Assembly (NCBI RefSeq): GCF_003855255.1
Contig: NZ_CP034072.1
Location: 6,826,997 to 6,890,996, forward strand
Direction of reading: 5' to 3'
Length of the DNA: 64,000 nt
Origin: Mycolicibacterium nivoides
GTDB taxonomy: Bacteria; Actinomycetota; Actinomycetes; Mycobacteriales; Mycobacteriaceae
Position numbers and translations under genes: made by a program. The notes under the pieces are model-generated. The model had not been told where the DNA came from and ran no database searches. It was given only the letters and a program-made list of their open reading frames with translations. Position 1 is the first letter of the stretch. Each line of letters begins with the position of its first letter. This document shows, piece by piece, positions 1-10,853 of the stretch.

Positions 1-246
1 CCGCAGCGACGGCGAGGGTGCGGGAGCCGTGGCCGATGGCGAGGGTGGCGGTGTCGTCGCCGGCTCGTGGGCGGCCGGTGAATCCCGCAGCAGCAAAAGC
101 ACACCCGAGACCACGATGGCACCCGCGGCCACGGCGGCGGCGAGCATCGCGATCATCGCCCGGCGGGTGCGGTACCAGGGCACCGCTGCCGGCTTGAAGC
201 TCCAGCCGTCGAGGTCGAAGCCGCCTCCGAGACCGGGTACTGACAT
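1..246 (-). CDS. Membrane-anchored protein with Pro/Ser/Ala-rich linker (partial, C-terminus outside window)
   Basis: An open frame reads leftward from an ATG at 246 and leaves the window without a stop, giving 82 visible residues. It starts MSVPGLGGGFDLDGWSFKP, followed by a short basic stretch (WYRTRRA) and one strong hydrophobic helix at about residues 31-52. A Pro/Ala/Thr/Ser-rich stretch follows, typical of a linker from a membrane anchor to an extracytoplasmic domain. This predicts a single-pass, N-in protein. The function-bearing domain lies outside the window. It is divergent from the ABC importer, about 100 bp away. The frame is supported by the anchor-linker pattern; no family is recognised. 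Confidence 0.6.
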   Translation of the reverse strand, partial: MSVPGLGGGFDLDGWSFKPAAVPWYRTRRAMIAMLAAAVAAGAIVVSGVLLLLRDSPAAHEPATTPPPSPSATAPAPSPSLR

Positions 247-346
247 CACGTGATGCTAACGCCCGGGCCCCGGCGATGCGTCTCACGTTCGGCGAGGTCG
301 CGATAGGGTGCCGGTGCGCGCTTGGAGACCATCGGAGGAATTGGCA

Positions 347-1483
347 ATGATCGCATCCCGGATCGCGACGGTATCCGCCCTCGCCGCGTCGGCACTCGTC
401 GTGGTGGGCCTGGCGGCGTGCGCGCCGCCGGAGAAGGGCGCCGCCGGCGGCAACACCGACACCGGGGTCAAGGTCGCCGAAGCCAAGTCGGCAGCCGATT
501 TCGGCGGGATGGACAAGCTCGTCGAGGCGGCCAAGGCCGAAGGTGAACTCAATGTGATTGCGTTGCCCCCGGATTGGGCGAACTACGGCGAGATCATCAA
601 GGCCTTCTCGGACAAGTACGGCATCAAGGTCAACTCGGCGCAGCCCGATGGTTCCAGCCAGGAGGAGATCAACGCCGCCAACCAGCAGAAGGGCAAGAGC
701 ACCGCGCCCGACGTGTTCGATCTGGGACAGTCGGTCGCGCTCGCGAACACGTCGATGTTCGCTCCCTACAAGGTGGCCACGTTCGACGACATCCCGGAGA
801 AGCTGAAGGACCCCGATGGCACCTGGGTCAACGACTACGGCGGCTTCATGTCCATCGGGTTCGACTCGACCAAGGTTCCGCCGATCACCTCCGTCGAGGA
901 CCTGCTCAAGCCCGAGTACCACGGCAAGGTCGCTCTCAACGGCGACCCGACCCAGGCCGGCGCCGCGTTCGCCGGGGTTCTGATGGCAGCGGTGGCCCAG
1001 GGTGGGTCGGCCGATGACATCGCGCCAGGCGTCGAGTTCTTCGCGAAGCTCAACGAGGCGGGCAACTTCCTGCCGCTTGACCCGACCCCGGCCACCATCG
1101 CATCGGGACAGACTCCGGTGGTGATCGACTGGAACTACCTCAACGGCACGGAAAGTCAGAAGGTCCCCGGCTGGCAGGTGATCGTTCCCCATGAGGCGCT
1201 GGTCGCCGGCTACTACTACCAGGCGATCAACAAGGATGCGCCGCATCCGGCGGCAGCCCGGTTGTGGCAGGAGTTCCTGTTCAGCGACGAGGGGCAGAAC
1301 CTGTACGCGCAGGGCGGCGTTCGCCCGGTCCGCGCCGACAAGATGATCCTGGCAGGCACCGCCGACCGCGCGGCGTTCGGCCAGTTGCCCCCGATCGACG
1401 GCCCGGTGACCGTCGCGAGCCAGGCCCAAACCGACACCGCCAACAAGTATCTGGCCGACAACTGGGCCAAGGCGATCGGCTGA
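347..1483 (+). CDS. ABC importer substrate-binding lipoprotein (AfuA/PotD-like)
   Basis: Periplasmic-type solute-binding protein of 378 aa. The ATG at 347 is chosen over an in-frame GTG at 308 because a GGAGGA Shine-Dalgarno lies at 334-339. From this ATG the N-terminus is a lipoprotein signal (hydrophobic core, then lipobox LAAC with the Cys near residue 25), which the longer form would disrupt. The rest has the two-lobed type 2 binding-protein pattern of the AfuA/ThiB/PotD class. It is first in a four-gene unit with two permeases and an ATPase. The ligand is not evident: iron, thiamine, polyamine and aminoethylphosphonate binders all share this fold. Confidence 0.85.
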   Translation: MIASRIATVSALAASALVVVGLAACAPPEKGAAGGNTDTGVKVAEAKSAADFGGMDKLVEAAKAEGELNVIALPPDWANYGEIIKAFSDKYGIKVNSAQPDGSSQEEINAANQQKGKSTAPDVFDLGQSVALANTSMFAPYKVATFDDIPEKLKDPDGTWVNDYGGFMSIGFDSTKVPPITSVEDLLKPEYHGKVALNGDPTQAGAAFAGVLMAAVAQGGSADDIAPGVEFFAKLNEAGNFLPLDPTPATIASGQTPVVIDWNYLNGTESQKVPGWQVIVPHEALVAGYYYQAINKDAPHPAAARLWQEFLFSDEGQNLYAQGGVRPVRADKMILAGTADRAAFGQLPPIDGPVTVASQAQTDTANKYLADNWAKAIG

Positions 1484-1491
1484 GTTCCTCT

Positions 1492-2376
1492 ATGCCGGGT
1501 AGTACTTCTCGACGGGATCTGCGGACGGACATCCGCGGGAGTGTCCGGGATGCCGTGCCGCTGCTGCCGTTCGTGGCGGTGGTGACGGTGTTCCTGATCG
1601 TGCCCACGGTGACGGTCATCGTCATGGCGTTCTTCGCCGACGGATCCTTCTCTTTTGCCCGGATCGCTGCGCTGTTCTCCGGAACCGCCTTGGCGGCACT
1701 GGCCAAGAGCATCGTGCTGTCTGCCAGTACGGCACTGATCGGGGCGGTGCTGGGTGCGGTGCTGGCCTGGTTGATCGTCAGCAGCCCGCCGGCGTCGATG
1801 CTTCGGCGCGCGGTGCTGGCCCTGTGCAGTGTGCTGGCCCAGTTCGGCGGCGTGGCACTGGCATTCGCGTTCCTGGCCACCATCGGGCTCAACGGCGTGC
1901 TGACACTGTGGGTCAAGGAGAACCTCGGCTGGGACCTGGCCGGCTCCGGCTGGTTGTACGGACTGCCCGGGCTGATCCTGGTCTACACCTACTTTCAGAT
2001 CCCGCTGATGGTGATCGTGTTCCTGCCCGCCCTCGAGGGATTGCGCGACCAGTGGCACGAGGCCGCGGTGAGTCTCGGCGCGTCGCAGTGGCAATACCTG
2101 CGGGAGGTCGCCGTGCCCTTGCTGAGCCCGGCCTTCCTCGGTTCGGCACTGTTGTTGTTCGCCAATGCCTTTGCCGCCTATGCCACCGCGGCCGCGCTGG
2201 TCAGCCAGGGCAGTCCGATCGTGCCGCTGCTGATCCGCGCCGCACTCACCAGCGAGGTCGTGCTGGGTCAGTCCGGCTTCGCCTACGCACTGGCGTGCGA
2301 GATGATCGTGGTGGTGGCCGCGGTGATGATCGCCTACAACGCGCTGGTGCGCCGGACGGCGAGGTGGCTCAAATGA
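1492..2376 (+). CDS. ABC importer permease 1
   Basis: Integral membrane permease of 294 aa with six predicted helices, the first at about residues 22-45 after a polar N-terminus. The EAA-type cytoplasmic loop that contacts the ATPase is visible as HEAAVSLGASQWQYLREV around residues 185-205. The start at 1492 is 8 nt after the binding-protein stop. Its stop overlaps the next permease start (ATGA at 2373-2376), so translation is probably coupled. Hydrophobicity and the EAA loop make the permease role secure; the substrate is unknown. Confidence 0.85.
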   Translation: MPGSTSRRDLRTDIRGSVRDAVPLLPFVAVVTVFLIVPTVTVIVMAFFADGSFSFARIAALFSGTALAALAKSIVLSASTALIGAVLGAVLAWLIVSSPPASMLRRAVLALCSVLAQFGGVALAFAFLATIGLNGVLTLWVKENLGWDLAGSGWLYGLPGLILVYTYFQIPLMVIVFLPALEGLRDQWHEAAVSLGASQWQYLREVAVPLLSPAFLGSALLLFANAFAAYATAAALVSQGSPIVPLLIRAALTSEVVLGQSGFAYALACEMIVVVAAVMIAYNALVRRTARWLK

Positions 2377-3146
2377 ACCGGGCGTACCGGCCGGTCCTAT
2401 GGGTGCTCTTCGGGCTGTTCTTCCTGTTTCCCCTGTACGCCATGGCAGATTTCTCCACCCGCAACCTCATCGCCGGTGGGCGCACCGCCGCGGCCTGGCG
2501 CAACCTGGTTGCCGATGAGGCGCTCTATCACGCCATCCTGATCTCGCTGCTGCTCGCGGTGTTCACCGTCATCGCGATGCTGGTGCTGCTGGTGCCGACG
2601 ATGATCTGGGTACGCCTGCGGGCTCGCTGGGCCAGCCGGTTCGTGGAGTTTCTCTGCCTGCTGCCGTTGACCATCCCGGCCCTGGTGATCGTGGTGGGCC
2701 TGCGCAACGTGTACCTCTGGGTCACTTACCTTCTCGGCGAGTCGGCGCTCACCCTGACGTTCGTGTACGTGGTGCTGGTGCTGCCGTTCGCCTACCGGTC
2801 CATCGATTCCGCGCTGGCCGCCATCGACCTGCAGACGTTGTCGGAGGCCGCCCGGTCGCTGGGCGCCGGGTGGTGGTCGACGATCGGTCGGGTGATCGTG
2901 CCCAACATCTGGTCCGGGATCCTGTCCGCGGCCTTCATCTCCACCGCGGTGGTGCTCGGCGAGTACACCGTCGCGTCGCTGATCGGGTTCGAGACGCTGC
3001 CGGTTCAGATCGTCGCGATCGGTAAGAGCGACGGCCCGACTTCGGTGGCGGCCTCGCTGGCCACCCTGCTGCTCGGATTCGCGTTGTTGTTGGTTCTGGC
3101 GGCCCTCACCCGGGGCCGTCGAAGAAGGTCAGGAGTCCAGGCGTGA
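2373..3146 (+). CDS. ABC importer permease 2
   Basis: Second inner-membrane permease, 257 aa, with about six helices. Its EAA-type loop (SEAARSLGAGWWSTIGRV) lies around residues 160-180. The ATG at 2373 overlaps the upstream stop by 4 nt. Its own stop overlaps the GTG start of the ATPase (GTGA, 3143-3146), so the three genes form one translationally coupled chain. Two distinct permeases plus one ATPase is the usual PotBC/AfuB-like arrangement. Substrate undetermined. Confidence 0.85.
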   Translation: MNRAYRPVLWVLFGLFFLFPLYAMADFSTRNLIAGGRTAAAWRNLVADEALYHAILISLLLAVFTVIAMLVLLVPTMIWVRLRARWASRFVEFLCLLPLTIPALVIVVGLRNVYLWVTYLLGESALTLTFVYVVLVLPFAYRSIDSALAAIDLQTLSEAARSLGAGWWSTIGRVIVPNIWSGILSAAFISTAVVLGEYTVASLIGFETLPVQIVAIGKSDGPTSVAASLATLLLGFALLLVLAALTRGRRRRSGVQA

Positions 3147-4183
3147 GTGGCAGTGTCGGTGTGCGGGTTGAACTTCGTGACCTCACCCGAACTTATGGCA
3201 ACGTCAACGCGCTCGACGGGCTGAGCCTGTCCATCGAGCCGGGGGAGCTGGTGGCGCTGCTCGGGCCATCGGGCTGCGGCAAGACCACGGCGCTGCGAAT
3301 CCTGGCCGGACTGGAGGAGGCCAGCTCCGGCGCCGTGCTGGTCGACGGGCGCGACATCAGCTCCGTGCCGGCCAACAGACGAGATATGGGGATGGTGTTC
3401 CAGGCCTACAGCCTGTTCCCGCACCTGACCGTGTTGGACAACGTCGCCTTCGGTTTGAAGATGCGCGGAAAATCCAAGCGGGACAGGCTGTCCCGGGCCG
3501 CGGACATGCTCGACCTGGTCGGCCTGGCGGCGCACAAGGGCAAGTTCGCCAGCGAGTTGTCCGGGGGTGAGCAGCAGCGCGTGGCGCTGGCCCGGGCCTT
3601 GGCGATCGAGCCGAGGGTGCTGCTGCTCGACGAGCCGCTGTCGGCTCTGGATGCGAAGGTGCGCTCCCAATTGCGCGACGAGATCCGCCGGGTGCAACTG
3701 GAGGTCGGCACCACGACCTTGTTCGTCACGCACGACCAGGAGGAGGCGATGGCCGTTGCGGACCGGGTCGGCGTGATGAGCCACGGCAAACTCGAGCAAC
3801 TCGCGGCCCCCGCCGTGCTCTATGCCCGCCCGTCGACCCGCTTCGTCGCCGAGTTCATCGGGTTGCACAACAAGGTGCGCGCGCGGGTTTCGGGCGACCG
3901 CGCCCGGTTGTTGGGGACGGTGGTGCCGACCCTGCCCGGGTCGGTGACCGCAGGGGCGGGGACGGCGATGGTGCGTCCGGAATCGTTCCGGGTGCGCGCA
4001 GATCCGGACGGACACGCGGTGGTGGAATCGGTGGCGTTCCTGGGCCCGATATCCCACGTCTACCTGTCACTGCCGGACGGGTCGGTGATCCACGCGCAGC
4101 TGCCGAGTTCACGGGCACGGGCCTTCAGGCCAGGTCTGGTGGTCAGCCTCGCGCTGGAGCGTTCGCCGGTGCTGGTGGTCTAG
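3143..4183 (+). CDS. ABC importer ATPase with TOBE domain
   Basis: Nucleotide-binding subunit of 346 aa. Visible motifs in order: Walker A GPSGCGKT (about residues 41-48), Q-loop near VFQAYSLFPH, ABC signature LSGGEQQR, Walker B VLLLDEPLSALD and switch His in VFVTHDQEEA. Residues from about 245 form a C-terminal TOBE-like region, as in PotA/UgpC/FbpC importers, where it can bind regulatory ligands. The GTG start overlaps the stop of permease 2. It closes the operon; the convergent pyrE stop is 14 nt downstream. Confidence 0.88.
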   Translation: MSGSVGVRVELRDLTRTYGNVNALDGLSLSIEPGELVALLGPSGCGKTTALRILAGLEEASSGAVLVDGRDISSVPANRRDMGMVFQAYSLFPHLTVLDNVAFGLKMRGKSKRDRLSRAADMLDLVGLAAHKGKFASELSGGEQQRVALARALAIEPRVLLLDEPLSALDAKVRSQLRDEIRRVQLEVGTTTLFVTHDQEEAMAVADRVGVMSHGKLEQLAAPAVLYARPSTRFVAEFIGLHNKVRARVSGDRARLLGTVVPTLPGSVTAGAGTAMVRPESFRVRADPDGHAVVESVAFLGPISHVYLSLPDGSVIHAQLPSSRARAFRPGLVVSLALERSPVLVV

Positions 4184-4197
4184 CTCAGACGTCGGCC

Positions 4198-4767
4198 CTA
4201 AACATCTTTGACCGGTTCGATGCCCAGATCGCGGTAGGTGACCAGCGCCGCGAACGGCACGCCGCGCTTGGCGAACCGGCCGGTGGCGACGTCGCCACGG
4301 TCGACCATCGGGATGACGCCGGTGACGACGGCCCCGACGGCGGTCACGCGTTCGTAGGCGATCTCGGTGGAGCCGCCGGTGCTGATCACGTCGTCGACCA
4401 GCAGCACGCGGGTGCCGGGCTCGAGGCGGGTCCCTTCGATCCACTGCTCGCGGCCGCGTGACTTCTGTTCCTTGCGCACCGAGAACCAGGCCTTGCCGGT
4501 CACCATCGCGACACCGTGGGCCAGCGGGTCGGCGCCCATGGTCAGCCCGCCGACGGCGTCGAACTCGATGCCGCTCGCGGCCGCCAGATCGGCGACCGCC
4601 CGGCTGACGATGGCCATCCGTTCGCCGGTGTCGATGGCGAACTTGCCGTCGATGTAGTCGTGGCTCAGCTGCCCGCTGGCCAGCCGGAACGGTTCCTCGC
4701 GGTGTTCGTAACCGCGGGTGCGGATCAGGTCGAAGGCGGCTTGCCAGGTCTCCGGGCGCTCAGGCAT
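4198..4767 (-). CDS. pyrE: Orotate phosphoribosyltransferase
   Basis: Converts orotate and PRPP to orotidine 5'-monophosphate in pyrimidine synthesis. It is 189 aa, normal for short actinobacterial PyrE. The PRPP-binding motif VLLVDDVISTGGS is at about residues 123-135. The catalytic-loop basic cluster VRKEQKSRGREQ lies about 20 residues before it. A TACGAT -10 box sits at 4775-4780, exactly 7 nt before the ATG, with no Shine-Dalgarno, so a leaderless transcript is likely. It is followed by the HugZ-like gene on the same strand with its own probable start site. Confidence 0.88.
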   Translation of the reverse strand: MPERPETWQAAFDLIRTRGYEHREEPFRLASGQLSHDYIDGKFAIDTGERMAIVSRAVADLAAASGIEFDAVGGLTMGADPLAHGVAMVTGKAWFSVRKEQKSRGREQWIEGTRLEPGTRVLLVDDVISTGGSTEIAYERVTAVGAVVTGVIPMVDRGDVATGRFAKRGVPFAALVTYRDLGIEPVKDV

Positions 4768-4800
4768 ACCCGCGATCGTATTGCACGGGTCGACGAGGTC

Positions 4801-5598
4801 TCAGCCCTGCCTGGCGCGCTGGGCCAACTCGACTGTGGCCGCCCGCAACTCGCGGTACGAGCTGATGGGCGCGGCGTAGCCGACGCGGGTGTAGGCCATC
4901 CCGCGCTCGGTGGTGACCCGGAGATCCAGGCCGTAGCGGTCAGCGCCGGTGCACACCGCACCGCTTGCGTCGGGATAGCCGCCGAGGGTGCGGGCCATGT
5001 CGGCCAGCGAATCGGCGTGGTCGGCGTTGAGATGGTCGATCGCGCCCGCGGCGTGGGGTGCGACCGGATCGGGTTCGGCTCGGGAGTAGGCCTCGCCGGT
5101 GGTGGAGTCCATCCGGCCGTATCCGCCGACCCAGCGCACCCGGTGCACGCGCAGCACCCAGAGCGAGAAGTCGCTGAAGTCGATGTAGTAGCGGGCCGCG
5201 GCCACCGCATCCAGGTGGGCCTGGCGGGCCGCGGCGAGTTCGTCGCCGGTAGGTCGTTCGGCGACCCCGGCCAGCGTGATCCGGCTGCTGGCCAACGGAT
5301 CCGACCCGGCGCTCGGGGCCACGACGGAGATGCTGGCGCGAGGGTCACCGGCGAGATTGCGGCCGTGCTCGGCCATGTTCGACACGCACAGCACCGGTGC
5401 GCCGGCCAACAGCCCGTAGGTGATGAAGGACGCCCACGGGTCGCCGTCGGCGGTGAGGGAGGCCAGGGTGCCCTCGTTGGTCGACGCGGCGACCGTGCGG
5501 GCTTCCTCGGCCGCAGACGGACGAGCCCCCTCGACCACCTCCGTCAACGGGGGAGGAACCGAGGGGGCATCACCTGGGTCGCCATGATCTCTTGTCAC
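4801..5598 (-). CDS. HugZ-like / pyridoxamine-phosphate-oxidase-fold protein with DUF2470 tail
   Basis: A 265-aa protein with an N-terminal split-barrel PPOX domain (about residues 25-165; motif GTLASLTADGDPWASFITYG) and a C-terminal DUF2470-type domain beginning near AIDHLNADHADSLADMA. This combination is found in HugZ-type haem-binding proteins, some of which degrade haem, so haem binding or degradation is the best guess. The GTG start at 5598 is preceded by TAGGGT at 5605-5610 with a 6-nt spacer and no Shine-Dalgarno, which suggests leaderless expression. The family call is firm; activity is inferred. Confidence 0.75.
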   Translation of the reverse strand: MTRDHGDPGDAPSVPPPLTEVVEGARPSAAEEARTVAASTNEGTLASLTADGDPWASFITYGLLAGAPVLCVSNMAEHGRNLAGDPRASISVVAPSAGSDPLASSRITLAGVAERPTGDELAAARQAHLDAVAAARYYIDFSDFSLWVLRVHRVRWVGGYGRMDSTTGEAYSRAEPDPVAPHAAGAIDHLNADHADSLADMARTLGGYPDASGAVCTGADRYGLDLRVTTERGMAYTRVGYAAPISSYRELRAATVELAQRARQG

Positions 5599-5629
5599 GC
5601 GGCGACCCTACCGCTCGTGCGTTGCGCGG

Positions 5630-6088
5630 CTAGCCGCCGAGGGCGGCGATCAGATCCTTGATCTGAGCGGTTTCGGCCTCGGTCGCGGGCTCTTCGGCCT
5701 CGACGGCCTCGATGAGGTCCTTGCGCAGGCCGACGCCGTTGGCGGCTTCCTGGGTGGACAGCTTCGCGCGGCCGCGTGCGACATAGAGACGCTGACCGAG
5801 TGTGGCGGCGGGGCCCTCGGCCGCCGTCGTCATCAGCTCGTCATAGCGGTGCCGCACACCGCTGAGCGCGACGATGACGGACGGGGTGACGCGGCTGCGT
5901 CCCGCCGCCTCCGACAGCGACGTCTGCAGCTTGCGCAGACCGCTGAGGACAACCGCAGCGCGGTCGGCGTACTCCGGGTCGCCGACCGGCGGTAGCGCGT
6001 CGATCGCTGCGATGTACATGTGCATCGCCGCATCAGACAGTCCAACGATTACTGGTGCTTCACCGTCATTTGGTGCGGACTCACCCAC
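5630..6088 (-). CDS. Helix-turn-helix (XRE-like) protein
   Basis: Protein of about 152 aa with a C-terminal Cro/XRE-like helix-turn-helix segment: LGQRLYVARGRAKLSTQEAA, then NGVGLRKDLIEAVEAEEP, in the last third. The N-terminal two thirds are mostly helical and of no recognised family. I chose the GTG at 6088 because a purine-rich GAGGGA lies about 6 nt upstream. An ATG at 6127 and a TTG at 6184 are in-frame alternatives giving 165 or 184 aa. It is probably a DNA-binding regulator. Targets are unknown, though treS starts divergently about 215 bp away. Confidence 0.6.
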   Translation of the reverse strand: MGESAPNDGEAPVIVGLSDAAMHMYIAAIDALPPVGDPEYADRAAVVLSGLRKLQTSLSEAAGRSRVTPSVIVALSGVRHRYDELMTTAAEGPAATLGQRLYVARGRAKLSTQEAANGVGLRKDLIEAVEAEEPATEAETAQIKDLIAALGG

Positions 6089-6303
6089 AGGCCATCCCTC
6101 GTCGAATGTTCGTGATCGCCGGCCCATAGCCGACGAGGAGATCAAATGCGGGAAAAACGTAACCCGTCGCCGTCTCTTATTCAACCGTTAGTTTTTCCGC
6201 AAACACGCCCGTGCCGGCGAAAAACGTTGCTGCAGGATCATTTCGGGATGCCACCGTCCGTCCGGGTGTCGAGTGCGGACGAAGTGGGTACGTTGGGAAG
6301 CTG

Positions 6304-8048
<1,745 letters not shown>

Positions 8049-8052
<4 letters not shown>

Positions 8053-9371
8053 GCCTCGAATTCGGTGACTGGCTCGGCCAGCAACGATGGTATGCCGGCC
8101 GCGGTCGCGAGTTGGTCTCCGCGACAACGGGTTTGGTGGTCGAGCTCGGACCCGGCCTCGACCTCACGTTGCTGAAGGTGTCCTACGCCGACGGCGGCAC
8201 CGAGCGGTACCAGGTGCTGGTGAAGTGGGATGCCGAACCGATGGACGAGTACAGCTCCGTGGCCACGATCGGCAGTGCCGACGGGCGGACCGCCTATGAC
8301 GCCCTCTATGACCAGGACGCGGCACGGTATCTGCTGCAGTTGATCGACCGTTCTGCCACGGTGGCCGGGCTGAGATGCGGCAAGGAGCCCGGGGCCGTCC
8401 TGCCCCTGGACGCCCCGCCCCGGGTGTCTGCGGCCGAACAGAGCAACACCAGCGTGGTGTTCGGGCAGGATGCCGTGCTCAAGGTGTTCCGCCGGATCAC
8501 CCCGGGCGTCAACCCCGACATCGAACTCAACCGGGCGCTGGCCAGGGCCGGCAACCCGCACGTGGCGACGCTGCTCGGATCGATGGATATCGACTGGGAC
8601 GGTGAGCCTTTCGCGTTGGGGATGGTGACGGAATTCGCCGCCAACTCCGCTGAGGGCTGGGATATGGCCACCGCGAGCACCCGGGATCTGTTCGCCGAGG
8701 GGGACCTCTACGCGGACGAGGTGGGTGGTGACTTCGCCGCCGAGTCCTACCGCCTGGGCGAGGCGGTCGCCTCGGTGCACGCCTGTCTGGCCGAGCAACT
8801 CGGCACCGCGTCGCTGCCGTTCCCCGCGGACCTCATGTCCGCCCGCCTGGCCACCGCCGCAGATGCGGTACCCGAACTGCACCAACATGTTTCATTGATC
8901 GAGGACCGCTACCGCAAACTGGCCGACGAGCAGGTGAGCGTGCAGCGGATCCACGGGGATCTGCATCTGGGCCAGGTGCTGCGGACCCCGGAGCGGTGGC
9001 TGCTGATCGACTTCGAAGGGGAACCCGGCCAGCCGCTGGAGCTGCGCCGCGGCCCGGATTCCCCGCTGCGTGACGTCGCGGGCATGGTGAGGTCGTTCGA
9101 GTACGCGGCGTACGCACGGCTGGTGGAGCTGGCAGGAGACGATGACCAGGCCCGGCAGGTGGCTGCCAGGGCGCGGGAATGGGCCGACCGCAACAGTGCG
9201 GCGTTCTGTGACGGGTATGCCGCGGTGGCCGGCGCCGATCCGCGCGAGCATGCCGCCCTGCTGGCGGCCTATGAACTGGACAAGGCGGTGTACGAGGCGG
9301 CCTATGAGGCCCGGTACCGGCCGAGTTGGTTGCCCATCCCGCTGGGGTCGGTGGCGCGCCTGCTCAGCTAG
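8049..9371 (+). CDS. mak: Maltokinase
   Basis: ATP-dependent kinase making maltose 1-phosphate from the maltose produced by TreS. It is 440 aa, the expected length. The N-terminal cap has [20 protein letters not shown]. The aminoglycoside-kinase-like catalytic motifs are [12 protein letters not shown] (catalytic Asp) and [10 protein letters not shown] (metal-binding Asp), near residues 300-325. The ATG overlaps the treS stop (ATGA at 8049-8052). Separate coupled treS and mak genes replace the TreS-Mak fusion seen in some other actinobacteria. Confidence 0.92.
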
Positions 9372-9389
9372 TCACCTATCTTCATTAGT

Positions 9390-10853
9390 ATGCCTAATCA
9401 GCCCACGCGCCGATCGGCGTCCGGTGGGCTGCTGATCGCGGTGCTCGCGGCCGCGGGCATCAGCGTCTCGCTCATGCAGACCCTGATGATCCCGCTCATC
9501 CCGCAACTGCCCGCGCTGCTCGACACCAGCCCGGCCAACGCGTCGTGGGCGATCACCGCGACCCTGCTGACCGGTGCCGTCGCCACGCCCGTGCTGGGTC
9601 GGCTCGGAGACATGTACGGCCCCAAGCGGATCCTGGTGCTCTGCGCCGTGATGCTGTTCGCCGGATCGCTCATCGCGGCCACCACCACGTCGCTCATCCC
9701 GCTGGTCATCGGGCGCGGCCTGCAGGGATTCGGCGCTCCGGTGATCCCGCTGGGCATCAGCGTGCTGCGCTCCGCCCTGCCGGCCGAGCGGGTGGCCTCG
9801 GCGATGGGTCTGATGAGTGCGTCGCTGGGCGTCGGTGGTGCGATGGGTCTGCCGCTGTCGGCGGTGATCGCCGAACACTTCAACTGGCATGCCCTGTTCT
9901 GGTGTTCGGCCTTCCTCGGCCTGGCTTCGGGCATCCTGTTCGTCCTGCTGGTGCCCGACCTGGAACCGGTGTCGTCGGATCACCGCTTCGATCCGATCGG
10001 TGCGCTGGCGCTGGGGGCCGGTCTGGTGATGCTGTTGCTGCCGATCTCCAAGGGCGGGATGTGGGGCTGGGGCAGTGTCACCACGCTGGGCCTGTTCGCT
10101 GCGGCGGCGGTGACATTCGGGGTGTTCACCTGGTGGCAGTACCGCGCGCCCTCGCCGATCGTGGACATGCGGACCACGCTGAAACGTCCGGTGCTGCTGA
10201 CGAATCTGTCGTCCATCGCGGTGGGCTTCGGCATGTTCGCGCTGTCGCTCGTGGGGCCTCAGCTGCTGGAGATGCCCCGAGAAACGGGATTCGGGTTGGG
10301 GCAGAGCATGATCGCCACCGGCTTGTGGATGGCGCCCGGCGGGCTGGCGATGATGGCGGCCGCACCGGTGGCCGCCCGGGTCGTGGCCGCGCGCGGACCG
10401 AAGATCGTATTGGTGATCGGCAGCGTCATCATCGCCGCGGGTTACCTGGCCGGCATCGTCCTGCTCGGCACCCCGGTCGGGGTGATGGTGCTCGGTCTGA
10501 TCGTCAGCTTCGGCGTCGGCTTCGCCTTCGCGGCCCTGCCCGCCCTGATCAATGCCGCGGTTCCGGTGTCGGAAACCGCATCGGCCAACAGCATCAACTC
10601 ACTGGCCCGCTCGCTGGGCACCTCGACGTCGAGTGCGGTCATGACCGCTGTGCTGGCCCAGATGACCATCACGGTCGCCGGGCATGCGCTGCCGTCGTTG
10701 GGTGGGTTCCGCGTCGCCCTGTTGATCGCCGCGGTCGCGGCGGCCGGTGCCGCCCTCATCGCCATGGCGATTCCGAAAGCGCCCGACCGGCCGGATTCAG
10801 AAGAACCAGTCGGGGCGCCTTTCGGGAGGCCTCAGAGGGTGGCGATCTCGTAG
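9390..10853 (+). CDS. MFS multidrug-type exporter (EmrB/QacA class)
   Basis: Major facilitator protein of 487 aa with about 14 predicted helices, the number typical of DHA2 drug/proton antiporters. The loop 2-3 motif appears as LGRLGDMYGPKRILV and a motif-C-like GVGGAMGLPLSAV follows. The ATG is preceded by TATCTT at 9377-9382 with a 7-nt spacer and no Shine-Dalgarno, so the transcript is probably leaderless. A small inverted repeat ATTAG-N5-CTAAT (9384-9398) spans the start codon and may be a repressor site. Substrate unknown. The 3' end overlaps the convergent dehydrogenase by 22 bp. Confidence 0.82.
   Translation: MPNQPTRRSASGGLLIAVLAAAGISVSLMQTLMIPLIPQLPALLDTSPANASWAITATLLTGAVATPVLGRLGDMYGPKRILVLCAVMLFAGSLIAATTTSLIPLVIGRGLQGFGAPVIPLGISVLRSALPAERVASAMGLMSASLGVGGAMGLPLSAVIAEHFNWHALFWCSAFLGLASGILFVLLVPDLEPVSSDHRFDPIGALALGAGLVMLLLPISKGGMWGWGSVTTLGLFAAAAVTFGVFTWWQYRAPSPIVDMRTTLKRPVLLTNLSSIAVGFGMFALSLVGPQLLEMPRETGFGLGQSMIATGLWMAPGGLAMMAAAPVAARVVAARGPKIVLVIGSVIIAAGYLAGIVLLGTPVGVMVLGLIVSFGVGFAFAALPALINAAVPVSETASANSINSLARSLGTSTSSAVMTAVLAQMTITVAGHALPSLGGFRVALLIAAVAAAGAALIAMAIPKAPDRPDSEEPVGAPFGRPQRVAIS

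Noticed and set aside
1824-2372. N-terminal extension of the second permease frame
   Set aside because: It runs antiphase through the first permease and is Arg/Gly-rich. The ATG at 2373, overlapping the upstream stop, is the real start.
4516-5661. Long + strand open frame opposite pyrE and the HugZ-like gene
   Set aside because: Composition is Gly/Arg/His-rich without motifs. It is the reverse complement of two well-supported genes.
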